Shown here: positions 32,918 to 43,370 of the stretch, piece after piece | Layout: the number at the start of each line of letters is the position of its first letter | Numbering within the stretch: position 1 is the stretch's first letter | Assembly: GCA_000827265.1 (NCBI GenBank) | Contig: KN834752.1 | Location: 1-64,000, forward strand | Reading direction: 5' to 3' | DNA length: 64,000 bases | Source of the DNA: Collybiopsis luxurians FD-317 M1 | Taxonomy: Eukaryota > Basidiomycota > Agaricomycetes > Agaricales > Omphalotaceae | The notes under the pieces: model-generated | What the model saw: only the letters and a program-made list of their open reading frames with translations | Told to the model about the DNA's origin: nothing | Databases searched by the model: none | Program-made: the position numbers and the translations under genes

Positions 32918-34424
32918 TCACACATTTGGATCTTCGGACCGTGAAATTTTCCTGTCACCAGGGGAATCTTCTTGAAAACATTGCCCTGGAACGGCCAACC
33001 GTGCATTGAGGGTGGCCATGGCACAGTTTGCATAGCTTTTCACAACATGAGCGCAATTCATTGGAGGGAAAGATAATGACACTTACAGTTTTGGTAGCGC
33101 GTAGAATCTATTCAAGTTGAATTTCAAGCTCAGCAACCTCATGTAGGGAGACAGAAAAACACTTACATGCATAATTGTACCAGAGTGTCTCGCAAAATCA
33201 AAAATAAAAGCAATTGAGCTGTTGCTGCGAACGCAGTTATCATCCCAGTGTCGATCGCAATCCGCATCAACTTTTCCACTCTTGTCGCCAATGGATCACT
33301 TTTACCTAGACTTTTTACTATTCGATTTCGCTGCAATCAAGGAGGCAAGTGAATAAGTACTTTTTGAGAGAAGAGCAATCCAATCGCACCAGATAGAGAA
33401 TGGTTGTAGCGATTACGATGTCACATATGGCGCTGCCGGTTAGCCACAGCTGCAGGGGATAAGTACACTTAACGGTTCAATTCGGATATTTCACTGACCA
33501 CAATGATACAGAGCGTTCTGGAATCGGAATGGCTAGTGGGTCCCACTTCTAGGACGTCTCTGTCCCCAAATCCCTAGGCAAAAAATAAATATGAGACCGC
33601 GCGTCATTTGTCAACGGAAACTGAAAACCCCACTGCGAAACCAGATATGGACACCATTACGCATTGAACCAGCGAAACCGTCATTACAAAAACAAGTATT
33701 GCCCAATGCCCTCCAAGAACGTGAATGCGCCAGCAATAAAAGACATGTACTATCGAAGAAGCTGTAAGACGGGTTGTTGGCAATCAATACACTCAAAATT
33801 TTTGGGAAATAGAGAAACAGGACTGATCATGATGACATACCAATTCCACATAAGACGGCCACAGCTTGAAATCCCGGCTCGAGAATGGAGTAGGATAGAT
33901 ATCCTTGCGAAATGATACTCCATATCACAAGTACTGTGGCGATCACAGTTGATATACACTCAACAAGAAAAATGACGAGAACTGTGAAAGTAGGACTGAG
34001 ACTTCGTGATAATTGAAGTTCTATTGACTCGTACCCGTAATCTGCAAAAATCGAGAGTCGGAACGGCGGAATGAAGAAAAATACAAATCTATGGCGATAT
34101 TCAGGTCGAGTTTGAGAGGGTAGGATGACAAGTGGGAACATACAAACTTGAACAAATAGGATGCCACTGAGAAAATAGCCCAGCATATACCCAAGAAACT
34201 AAGCTTTATGGTAGGTTAATAGGTCAAATTGCGGTAGTAAAAGCATACAAGCGGGACATCACTGTTCGAAGGTCAGTACTGATTACTCATGTATTTTTGA
34301 GCTTTGGGATAAAGGAGACGCACGTTAAAGCAGAGAATTCATCTGGCGAGGAACGTAGGTCTGGAAGACGCCTTCCAACGATAACGTTCCCTGACGCTTG
34401 TAAAGGAAATGTTGAACTGTACAT
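32918..34424 (-). CDS. DUF6534 seven-TM protein, copy A
   Basis: Integral membrane protein of the basidiomycete DUF6534 family, function unknown. From ATG 34424 (MYSSTFPLQASG) the spliced exons give FLGYMLGYFLSGILFVQV, TFTVLVIFLVECISTVIATVL, GYLSYSILEPGFQAVAVLCGIG, HVFYCWRIHVLGGHWAILVF, WLTGSAICDIVIATTILYL, VEKLMRIAIDTGMITAF and YANCAMATLNARLAV. That is about seven TM segments followed by the family-typical end NARL. The cytoplasmic tail is short (stop at 32918) compared with copy C. Introns as well as exons are strongly similar to copy C at 43371, which implies recent duplication in opposite orientation. Confidence 0.75.
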
Positions 34425-34689
34425 TATTCCTGTATATCCATAGAACTTGATATCGCCATTCCGCACACACTGAGTAAGTACTTGCCTGCTGGTGGTAATT
34501 TCACGGAAAGCAAATAGATAAAGAGCAATTCTAAATAAATCCAGGCGAACAAGTAATGAACGAGTAGGCAAGTCTTAAAGCTTATGCGGTTGCCTCGGAG
34601 AGGATCGCAGAGTTCGCTAGAGTTTGAATCCGAAAAGAAAGGACTAGCCTGGTAGAGAAGTGGCAGCCTCAAGCTAGAAAGAGTTTTCA

Positions 34690-34920
34690 AGGTGCCAAGA
34701 GCAATGATAGATGCGAAGTGGCAGGCTATTTTGAAGCAAAGAACTAACAGGAGTGCCTCATGGTCTTTATAGCCTAGTGTTCGATGATACCAGGGTTGAA
34801 GGAATCCGTTGCGATGACGACTTAGCTGTTTTCTTGATTGAGCAATGTCAGTGATACCTCAGCCTGCCACGACGTCGATGTTCGAAATGTTTCCAACAGT
34901 GAAGGCATCATAGATCATGG
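34690..34920 (-). pseudogene. Degenerate upstream unit of copy A
   Basis: Corresponds to the small frame upstream of copy B (37383-37652): both contain FTVGN/H after an ATG, then TATAAAGACC, GAGG, and an end CTGCCACTTCTC..CAGGCTAGTCCTTT. Here an in-frame stop follows 20 codons from the ATG, so the frame is broken. Confidence 0.5.
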
Positions 34921-34954
34921 TTCAGTACAGGATTAAGCGCTCGGCATTCACTTC

Positions 34955-35290
34955 CTTCGGTATGCATCATCATCTGCGGTTCTGTTGTTGAACTTTTCCT
35001 TCCTGTGTTTGGAGTCTAAAAATAACCATGCCCCCATGATGTGCGATGTGCGCAACTGAGGAATGTGTGTAGAGCCCTTGCTTGCCAGTAAGCGTACAAT
35101 AATGAGAGTGGCGTAAATAGAAGGGCTTTGACCCTGGGCTTCGCATCCTTCTGCATAGTATTTACACCAACCCATCTATTCAAGGAATGAACTTTACAAG
35201 TACCTCGAGACCCATTCAGTGCTACATGGGCATCCGCTTCGGAGATGATTTGAGTTTCGAGAACAGTACATCTTTTCTTTCCTGGTACCC
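34955..35290 (-). pseudogene. Relic of the LRR-like gene (3' exons)
   Basis: Minus-strand sequence encoding PQLRTSHIMGAWLFLD, then KEKFNNRTADD, matches FPELRTLHMRGTGLFLD and NEKLNNKTAD in the last exon of the LRR-like gene at 9.4-9.5 kb. DNA similarity extends upstream into the preceding exon (TGTTCTCGAAACTCAA, then CTGAA and CTCGAGGTACT). Frames are broken and no other exons are present. Confidence 0.75.
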
Positions 35291-35572
35291 CTTCCTTGAT
35301 CATCATAAAGTACTAATTAGTTCAGTCAAGCAGGGCAACGAGCGCGAGGAAACCCTGGAAGCCAGGGGAATCCTCTGATCCATCAGAGGTCTTTGCAACT
35401 GTCAGCGACTCATGGCAAGTCATGTTGTCTTCATTTCTTCCTTCCAGTTATGAGCAAAATATGGGACAACTGTTCACTACTAGGCAGAACGAAAACGCAT
35501 ACAAACAGATGCATGCTCGAAAATCATGTATCTGATATCTAAGAGTGCTTCCACATCACTAAATCTGGCAGT

Positions 35573-37143
35573 TCAGTCATCGGATTCCGTTTTGAAAATC
35601 CGCCAAATCTTCCGGTCAGTCGTCGATTTCGTTTGACTCACAGCTTCTTCCCCAGTGAATTCCCCATTAACATATTCTTGAAAGCATTTCCCGGGAGCGG
35701 CTGACCGTGCATTGAGGGCTGCCATGGCGCAGTTTGCATACCTTTTCATAGACTGAACAGAGATCGTTGGAGAGAAAGGAAATATGATGCTTACAATTTT
35801 GGTTGCGCATAGAACCTGCAGGAATATGGAGATTATATAAATCAATTCTCCAAACTCAGAAAAGTTAGTGGAAGGTTCGACATTCATACTCACAAAATGA
35901 AATGCACAAGAGTGTTTCGTAACGTCAGGTAGAGCAGCAATTCGATGAGGGCCCCAATCGCAGTTATCATCCCAGTATGAATCACAACACTCTTCACTCT
36001 CGTTGTCAAAGGATTACTGCTACCGCTGTCTTTCATTATTCGATTTTGCTATGGTCAAGTTGGTAAGGGAGCGTTCATTAGAAAAATAACAACTTTCACA
36101 CCAAATAAAGGATGGTAGAAGTGATGATAATGTCGCATACAGCGCTCACACTGAGCCATAACTACGAGCGATAAGTAAGTTGAACGATCATATCTGAAAG
36201 TTTCACGTACAACATTGATGTCGAGCAGACTGGAATCGACATAACTGGAGATCTCCGCTCCCAGGATGTCCCCACCGGAAAATCCCTAGGCGAAAACGAA
36301 TATGAGATGGTGCGTCCATTGTAAACGGAAACTTGAAAACCTCACTCCGAAACCAGATATCAACACCATTATGCATTGAACCAGTGAAAGCATCATGATG
36401 AAGACAATTATGGCCCAGGGTCCACGAAGAACGCGAATGCGCCAGCAGTAAAAGGCATGTATCATGGAAGAAGCTGCAGAACGGTTTGTCGGTAACCGAA
36501 GCTCGAAAACTAGAAGTTCAAGCAGACTGAGATTGATGACATACCGATACCATTCAAGATGGCCACAGCTTGAAATCCCGGGTCCAGAAGTGAGTAAGAA
36601 AGATACCCTTTGATAATAAGACTCGATATCACGAGCACTGTGGCACACACGGTTGATGCGCATTCAACGAGACAAATGACAAAAACTAGGGAGGCAAATG
36701 TGAGTGTAAGTGTATGAGACAGCAGCAAAACCTTATTGACTCGTACCAAAAATTTTCAGCCAACAAGGGTCAGTTTGGCGGAACGAAAAGTAATAGGTGA
36801 CTACAGCAAGATTTATAACAAGGCTTGGACAGAGAAAAGGAAGAACTTACAAACTTGAACAAATAGGATGCCGCCGAGAAAGTAGCTCAGCAGATATCCA
36901 AGAAACTGATTTGAATTTCTCGTTGTAAGTTTCGAGTGAGATTTTAGTGGGAAACCGAGCTTACAACTGGGACATCACTGTTTGAAGGTCAACATATAGC
37001 ATGTACTCCGGAGTTTTCAGGATACAAGAGACGCACGTTAGAGCGGAAAATTCATCTGCTGAGGAATCTGGGTCTAGACCCCTTCCAACGATGAGATTAC
37101 GTATACCCTGAGTTTGTTCAGGAAATGTCGGAATGTATACCAT
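35573..37143 (-). CDS. DUF6534 seven-TM protein, copy B
   Basis: Tandem neighbour and paralogue of copy A. It starts MVYIPTFPEQTQGI at 37143, with the first intron at the same place as in A and C (after DEFSALT). TM segments read LVFVICLVECASTVCATVLV, GYLSYSLLDPGFQAVAILNG, HAFYCWRIRVLRGPWAIIVF and DIIITSTILYLV. The end is YANCAMAALNARSAAPGKC and a short tail stopping at 35573. The exon reading VLCATKI lacks the FYxLPK form seen in A and C. More diverged than A versus C. Intact as far as can be read. Confidence 0.7.
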
Positions 37144-37382
37144 TCCTGTATATCTCGGGACTTTATATCACAATTCTGCAGAGACTCGGTGAGGTGCTTG
37201 CCTATAATGTTCACAGGAGAAAGTCAACAGCGGTATCGGACACCTAGATTCACGCAGACAAGGAGTGAACGAGTGGATGGGCGAGCCCTGAAATGAAATG
37301 CTCTCTCCAAATTACGAAGACGTCACGTAGGAGAGGACTGCCGAAAATTCACCAGCGGCGAAATCTGATCAAATATAAAGGA

Positions 37383-37652
37383 CTAGCCTGATCGAGAAGT
37401 GGCAGCTTCAAGCAGAAAAAAAGGTTTAGAAGTGTCAAGCGCGACGACGAATGCTGGCAAGCCGTAGGCTATTACGAAGTAAAAGCAAACGGCCAACAAG
37501 AATGAGACCCTCACGGTCTTTATAGAACTTGATGATAGGGCTGTTTGCAACTGATGGCGAGCTAGCTGTGCGTGCTGGATTAGAGTGGTACCTTGATACC
37601 ATGACATGGAGAAGTGTCCAACAGTAAAGACATAACAGATCCTTGCTTCCAT
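37383..37652 (-). CDS. Small hydrophobic ORF upstream of copy B
   Basis: ATG-started frame of 89 codons with one TM-like stretch (VSFLLAVCFYFVIAYGLPAFVVAL). A broken counterpart sits at the same place upstream of copy A, so the pair was duplicated together with the DUF6534 genes. No family recognised. It may be the 5' exon of an older longer gene rather than a gene in its own right. Confidence 0.3.
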   Translation of the reverse strand: MEARICYVFTVGHFSMSWYQGTTLIQHAQLARHQLQTALSSSSIKTVRVSFLLAVCFYFVIAYGLPAFVVALDTSKPFFLLEAATSRSG

Positions 37653-37659
37653 GGTATTT

Positions 37660-39417
37660 GTTCAAGTTGTTGATTGAGCGCTTAGGCGCTTAGGTCTGAT
37701 CACGAAGCCGAGTGAAGAAGACGTTTATACGCAACACGGCCGCGAAACTGAAGATTACAGAGTAAACGGGATTTTGAAAATAGCGGCATCTCCGCAAGAG
37801 TACAACCACTTCTTCATTCGGAACGTGTCAGCCGGAAAAGCAGAACAAGAATACTTCCATCGTCGCTCTATCATCCTCAAGAAGGATGCGTAAATGGAAT
37901 GTGCGGGAACCATCAGAAATAGCTGTAATTGGATTAAGTTGGATATGCGACGATGAATGGGAGGACGCGATTGGCAGCCAAGCAGAGACACCGACGAAAG
38001 GAGGAAAAAAAAGCCATAACGTCGCCAAGGGTATAAGACCATGCTGAGACAACGCACATTGTCTCTTGAAAACAAAATTAATGTCGTTAAGTGTAAGTTT
38101 GGCTCATCATTTCGATGCAATGAACAGCTTAATGATGGAAGAGCATATGCTCGACGGAGGACAACAGCTTCCTTCGCACGAGATCTAGAGTAGGTGCCTC
38201 AACTCACGAGTCATGATTTCGACGATGCCGACGGATGGAATCTGTCACAGGAGGAATCGCAAGATAGATTAAAAGTCGTCGCTGATGCAGGCGTGCCTTC
38301 ATTATCTGGAAACGACTCATTTAGGCAGAACAGCCGCCGTAAAGATAGAACGTTGGTCGAAGAGAACGTCGGTTAGCAGCTACCAGTCGATTATTAACCC
38401 ATCACGGCACGAAATAGCACCTATTGCACACATCCATCGAGACAGCGAGTTGCCTTCGCAAAAACTTACTCAATAGTAATAATTACTTGCGTGCAGGTTC
38501 GTGGTACCCCCGTCATAATTGCCCCCTGCACAGAGCTGCAAGATTACAACCAGTTCCACATCTTCATTTCTCATAGAGCGCCGCAGTGTTGAAGTGTGAG
38601 CAAAACGAGGCCTGCAGCTGATATTACCTGGGCCTGGATCGGAATGAGCGCAGGAGAAGTACGATGAATCAGTGGGCAACGTGGTATGAGGCTCAGGTTC
38701 ACTAATTTCGCTTCATGAAATGAATCTATCGAAGGTTGGCAAGGATAAAGCATAACGGCTCTCGATTGAATACAATTTTTTCTGGTTAGTGATGATGTAG
38801 CTCTCCTTCATCGAGCAATGGAGAAGCAAGAAAATCTTTTTATGGAGCAGAATAAGAATATGTGTCCACAGAAACAGTAACGAAGAATAAGTAATCGACA
38901 AGAAAGCAATAAACCGAAGCAGCCAGCCCTGGCTACAGCCCAACCAAACGTTCAGCCCTCCATGGTAAGTGAGGGAAAGAGTGCCTGCCCATTGGTCCCA
39001 TCCAAAAAGAAAGACCAATACCTCGGGTAACATACCCTCCACAGTCTAAGAAAAAAATTCTACCTCGCAAAGCCCTAGAAACAAGAACATGGACCCTGAG
39101 AAGGCGACAAAGAGAATATAAAAGGGATAAATAAAGATAAGGGGAGGGAAGAATTTTGGATCAATGCAGGAAATGTATCGCAACGGAATGGAGGAAAGGG
39201 TGGGAGTGGGTGGAAAACAGGTACGAGCGGTGGGAGTAAAGTCAGGGGAAGGGTATTAGCCGGATTGTAAGTCCTTCCATGATGTGAGTTCGTGCGGAAA
39301 CGTGAAATATCGATGCGTGTTAAGTATACGTGGAATTGTAGCGTAGCGTGATATGCAATGGTATTTTCAATGTATTTTCTTTCATTGATGATTTATGCGA
39401 GATACGGATAAACCTCG
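37660..39417. other. Gene-poor stretch
   Basis: About 1.75 kb between the copy-B unit and the single-pass membrane protein gene. Only short, unsupported frames are seen on both strands. I see no repeat, RNA gene or conserved motif. Confidence 0.4.
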
Positions 39418-40136
39418 TCACGATAAATAGAATGCATTGCTCAGACCATAGATTGTGGTCTTGAGCTTGATGCTGGTGGTAAAGATGTCGAGCGTCGCGG
39501 CACCGATATTCTTTGACTTTGATTTGGTCGGCGAAACGTCTGAGAAACACGGTCATTCGCTTGCTCGGGAAAACAGACCGGGAATGACACTCACATGCCG
39601 TGACATTATCATCTTCGCCATAGATAATGGTTCTTTCGATTGGTAAATAGCCGGTACTGAATAGATCGTGAGTAAGAACAACCGGACTTTAAGCGAACGA
39701 TTGAAAGCCACGTACACGGTTGTTCGAATGTAGGGCCACTTCGTACTGGTTGCGACATTGGCACTTGCTTTCCCAATACAGCGCCATTAAGACCGACGCC
39801 TCGGCCGACCACAGTGCTCGAAGATGAGGCTGTAAGGGTCACAGGCAGATTAACACTATCCAATCCTCCAAGAAAAGACCTCCACGACCTAGATTGAACC
39901 TGAACCGGACCCTTTTCTGACTTTTGCTCCTTCTCTCGTTCTAAAGTCCTAGATTTTGACTTTTTCCAAAGAACGAATCTGAGAGATGTTATGACCAATA
40001 AAACCGCAATTCCAACGAAGGAAAGCAGAAAAAATGAGCATGTCGAGGTTGAGGTCGAGGTCGAGTAAAATTTGGGAGGAAACCCTAAAAGACTAGGCAA
40101 TTCCACAGTGGAGCTGCAGGGGATTGGGAGGTGCAT
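39418..40136 (-). CDS. Single-pass membrane protein, unknown function
   Basis: From ATG 40136, three exons joined in frame: an N-terminal ectodomain-like segment (MHLPIPCSSTVELPSL), one TM helix (FFLLSFVGIAVLLVITSLRF), a basic juxtamembrane run (LWKKSKSRTLEREKEQKSEK) and a Ser/Val-rich region. Spliced exons 2 and 3 follow (GYLPIERTIIYGEDDNVTA; YVSPTKSKSKNIGAATLD), with the stop at 39418. Two introns have GTGTAC/GTGAGT donors and CAG acceptors. Positive charges after the helix predict a cytoplasmic C-terminus. No family recognised. Confidence 0.6.
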
Positions 40137-40394
40137 TTTCCTTCAACAAAAAGGGGGACCGAATCGAAGACCCAAGCAAGGTAAAGCTCTCTGGGACAGT
40201 CAAAGACTTGAGCTGCTGGGAGACGAAGACGATGGAGGAGCACTGTTGAGCACGAAGGAAAGCGTGGCGGTGGTCAGCGGTAACCAGTGCCACGGCACAC
40301 TGCTTTTAAGAGGGCCCGGCATCAATTGTTCCGAGTACGTAATATTAAATTGATCACTCAACCATCAGATTTTCCAAAGTCCTTCTCAACGTAA

Positions 40395-40934
40395 AGCAGA
40401 CTGGAAAGTACCTGGAAAAACCTCATTGCTGCTCAAGCTGGCGCTGAGGGTGAAGCCACTCTCGCTGAATTGCTCAGATTTTATCACTCACTCCGCTGTG
40501 AAACTATCCATCTGCATGACGACATCAATAATGATTCTGTTCTCATCTTTCATTCTCCCGGAAACCGTTGGCAAGATATTGAAATTTCTTATCGCAATTC
40601 CTGGTCCCTTCGTTACGTTGCTCACAAGAACTCACATACACCCAATTGTACGCGCAGATTGGCCGTTGCGCTTCCCCATGACCATGTCGTCTGCGGTATA
40701 CACATCTGGGACACGGAACATACCGACGGTCCATCGCCAGTTTCTGGAAATTATCTGGAAAAACCTGGCTCAAACCATCTCGTACGACTATATCATCGTT
40801 ATCCAGTTTCAATCCTTCTATGTTTAACGACGCCAGTGGGGCGGATAATCTATGGGGCTGTCCAAGTAAATTTTCAAACTGACGTATCTCAATTTATTCT
40901 AGACAGCTGGATAGTAATACGGGCACTATTGTGA
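40395..40934 (+). other. Open frame without start codon
   Basis: A 180-codon open stretch reading WKNLIAAQAGAEGEATLAEL and FHSPGNRWQDIEISYRNSW, ending at a stop at 40934. No in-frame ATG lies near its beginning, so it would need an upstream exon. Codon use and residue mix look protein-like in the first half. It may be an exon of a decayed gene. No family recognised. Confidence 0.3.
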
Positions 40935-42900
40935 CAGTGTCATGACATACATGCATCCTGTAAGTACGTTTTCTTTCGTGATTTTTCTTCGGTGAACCAC
41001 CCTTATCTACATTTTAGCTCGTAAACCTTGCCTTTACAGGGTCCACAGGGGAGTACATCTTGATTGAATCTATGTATCTGCTGCGACGCCGTTCGAACAC
41101 CGCAAACGTAATTTCGAGTCGATGAAACCTTGCTCAGCTTCAACAAATTCGTTCTGGACTATAGCCCTAATAACGCCCTTAATATGGACGCATGCGAACG
41201 TATACAAGTCGCGATTCGGCTGACCAGAAGCATGTGCTACGTGCCTCAGAAGCAGGTCATTGAATTATCTCATTCCTCGACCTCGGAGACCGAGAAAGGA
41301 TAATCTTCCCCAGTGCTCTATACACCTTGGCTTCAAAATGGGTAGGTGCAGAATTTTAGAACGAGCGTGGGCTTAGATTCGATTGATCTGGAACCGAAGA
41401 ATGGGAAGTGGTAGAATCGGTTTAGGTCGAGGCACCGCGTTTCTAGGAAAGCACAACTTGAGCTAGATTGGCAACGTGTTGATGCCGCCGCCGCTGGGAA
41501 GTCCAGCGATCGCGAGTCCGATTAGACACTACAAGTCTGCAGAATAGGAAGACATCAGAGTAATTTCTCCTTGGTGCGTTCTTATAGCTGGGACTTTAGG
41601 TCTTTCTGGGAAGCAGACAGGGTCTCGGTCAAGGTATCCAGGTGTGCGAATACCTATTAGTATTAGTATTCCTAATAGATCTCATTTGTAGAAAGAATTC
41701 CAGGCGAATAATCCGGGAACCAGGGAGTCCCGTAGCCGAACATTGAATACTCAAAATTATTCCTCTTTTAAGGCAGGCTACATTAGGATGGGTAGCGGAA
41801 TCACAGTGCTATGCCCCTATTCGCGCACTCGCTCAATCGGTTTTTTGTCCTGCTGAGTTGCTTTAACGCTGACATATTGAACTCGTCGAGAACCCTTCTT
41901 CATACTTTTCCAGACGTTCTACCTATCGAAAATGACCACGGCCGATGAAACGGAAGACGGGAGGGGGATTGATAATCTGATTGTGGTATATTTTGTCCCT
42001 GACAATTTTCGCTGTCCGATTTTCTCTGGAATTGTCTCATTGGCTGCTTCCATTCTTGGGTCTCGCAGTCCCGTCTATCATATTAATGATTAAAAACTGA
42101 ATAGATCATACCTCCCTTCAGGTCGACGACATCGCTTGCAGGACCGACCCCTTCGAAGCCCGGCTCGACCCAACTTAACGGTATTCATTGGATTACATGA
42201 TATCTTGCTCTCGCAGTAATAACGAGATAGGTGTACATAGTATGTAGATACATTTTGCACCGAGAAGTAGGCCCTAGTAACCCAGGTCTGTCAGAACGTC
42301 AAGGTTTGGCATTAGATACAACATATTCTACTTTTCTTTCGAATCTTGACTCAAGCCTTGATCCAACTTTAAACCTGCTTCAAGTTCAAGATCATCAGTT
42401 TATTCCTATTCCCTTAACGACGCTGTGACTTTCGACACCTTTGGATGGTATCGTCTCTCGATTGGCAGTGTAGTCACCATACGTCCCCGTCCTCTCATTG
42501 GTCTACGCTCCGGTTTAATCCAGCTTGCTCTGTTTATTGTATCTGAATCGCATCTTTCTAGGGGAAGAGATCATGATCGTTCCGGGTAATTCTGACCTGG
42601 TGAATATGGTGCTCTTGCAAGAGATGTTCGGGCTGCAGGCTATCATCGCGGTGTTTGCACTGTTGCAGGTTACCTGCAAGCCCTTCGAGAATTCTAGGAA
42701 CGTCTGTTTTCATCTCACCCCTCAGCAGCTGTTTCTCCTCGAGTATTTTTAATGACTGCGCCACGGGATCTTTTTCTTTTTTTAGTCAAGCGCGGTCAAA
42801 TGGGAGAAGAGGGAGAAGAACGCTTGCCGCCGCCTCGAGACGCGTTTTCATTCCTGCTGCCCAGTCGGATGCTCCACGGCAAGTTATTTTAATAGGCACC
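40935..42900. other. Gene-poor stretch
   Basis: About 2 kb with no supportable gene. A frame at 42558-42764 (minus) is rich in charged residues but short. A small symmetric TATTAGTATTAGTATTCCTAATAG run lies near 41655. Nothing else recognised. Confidence 0.4.
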
Positions 42901-43086
42901 ATGGAAGCTGAGATCTGTGATGTGTTGTTGGACATTTTCCAATTTAGTGATCTACACAGCAGGCTGAATGGTTCCCTTTGGTCTTATCATCAGCTGAAAT
43001 CAGTGTGCTATAAAGAGCATGGTGCCCTGTTTCGTTCAACCCTTTTTTCGCCTGGGAACTCATACCCAACTCGCCGTCGCTTGTAG
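42901..43086 (+). other. Possible F-box-like fragment
   Basis: An ATG in good context (CACCATGG) opens a 61-codon frame starting MEAEICDVLLDIFQFSDL, which loosely resembles the first helix of an F-box, and later KSVCYKEHGALFRSTLF. It stops quickly and no further exons were found. Probably a fragment or chance. Confidence 0.25.
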
Positions 43087-43370
43087 ACGCTTTTGCTGTC
43101 CTTCTTCGTTCTTCGTCAGCTTGACGCTGCTGGTCTTTTCTCTTTTGTTAGGGCCAGTCCCTCCCATCTAGATTCCACGCCAGCAAATTTTCGGCATTCC
43201 CTTTCTACGTGCCTCTGTTGTAACTTGGAGAAGTCACTTTCTTGTTCGTCCGGACTTTTGAATCTTGGCGCTGGGGCTTGGTTCTTTATCTATTTTTTGT
43301 AACCGACGAGACAAGTGCCTCATCTGGACTGTGCAGACTGGTGGAATAAGCCCAGGGGGATTATATTGGG

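Noticed and set aside
32588..32944. 118-codon plus-strand frame
   Set aside because: Runs into the 3' end of DUF6534 copy A on the opposite strand; no domain or intron evidence.
40072..40353. ATG-started plus-strand frame of 93 codons
   Set aside because: Overlaps the start of the minus-strand membrane protein gene and has no supporting features.
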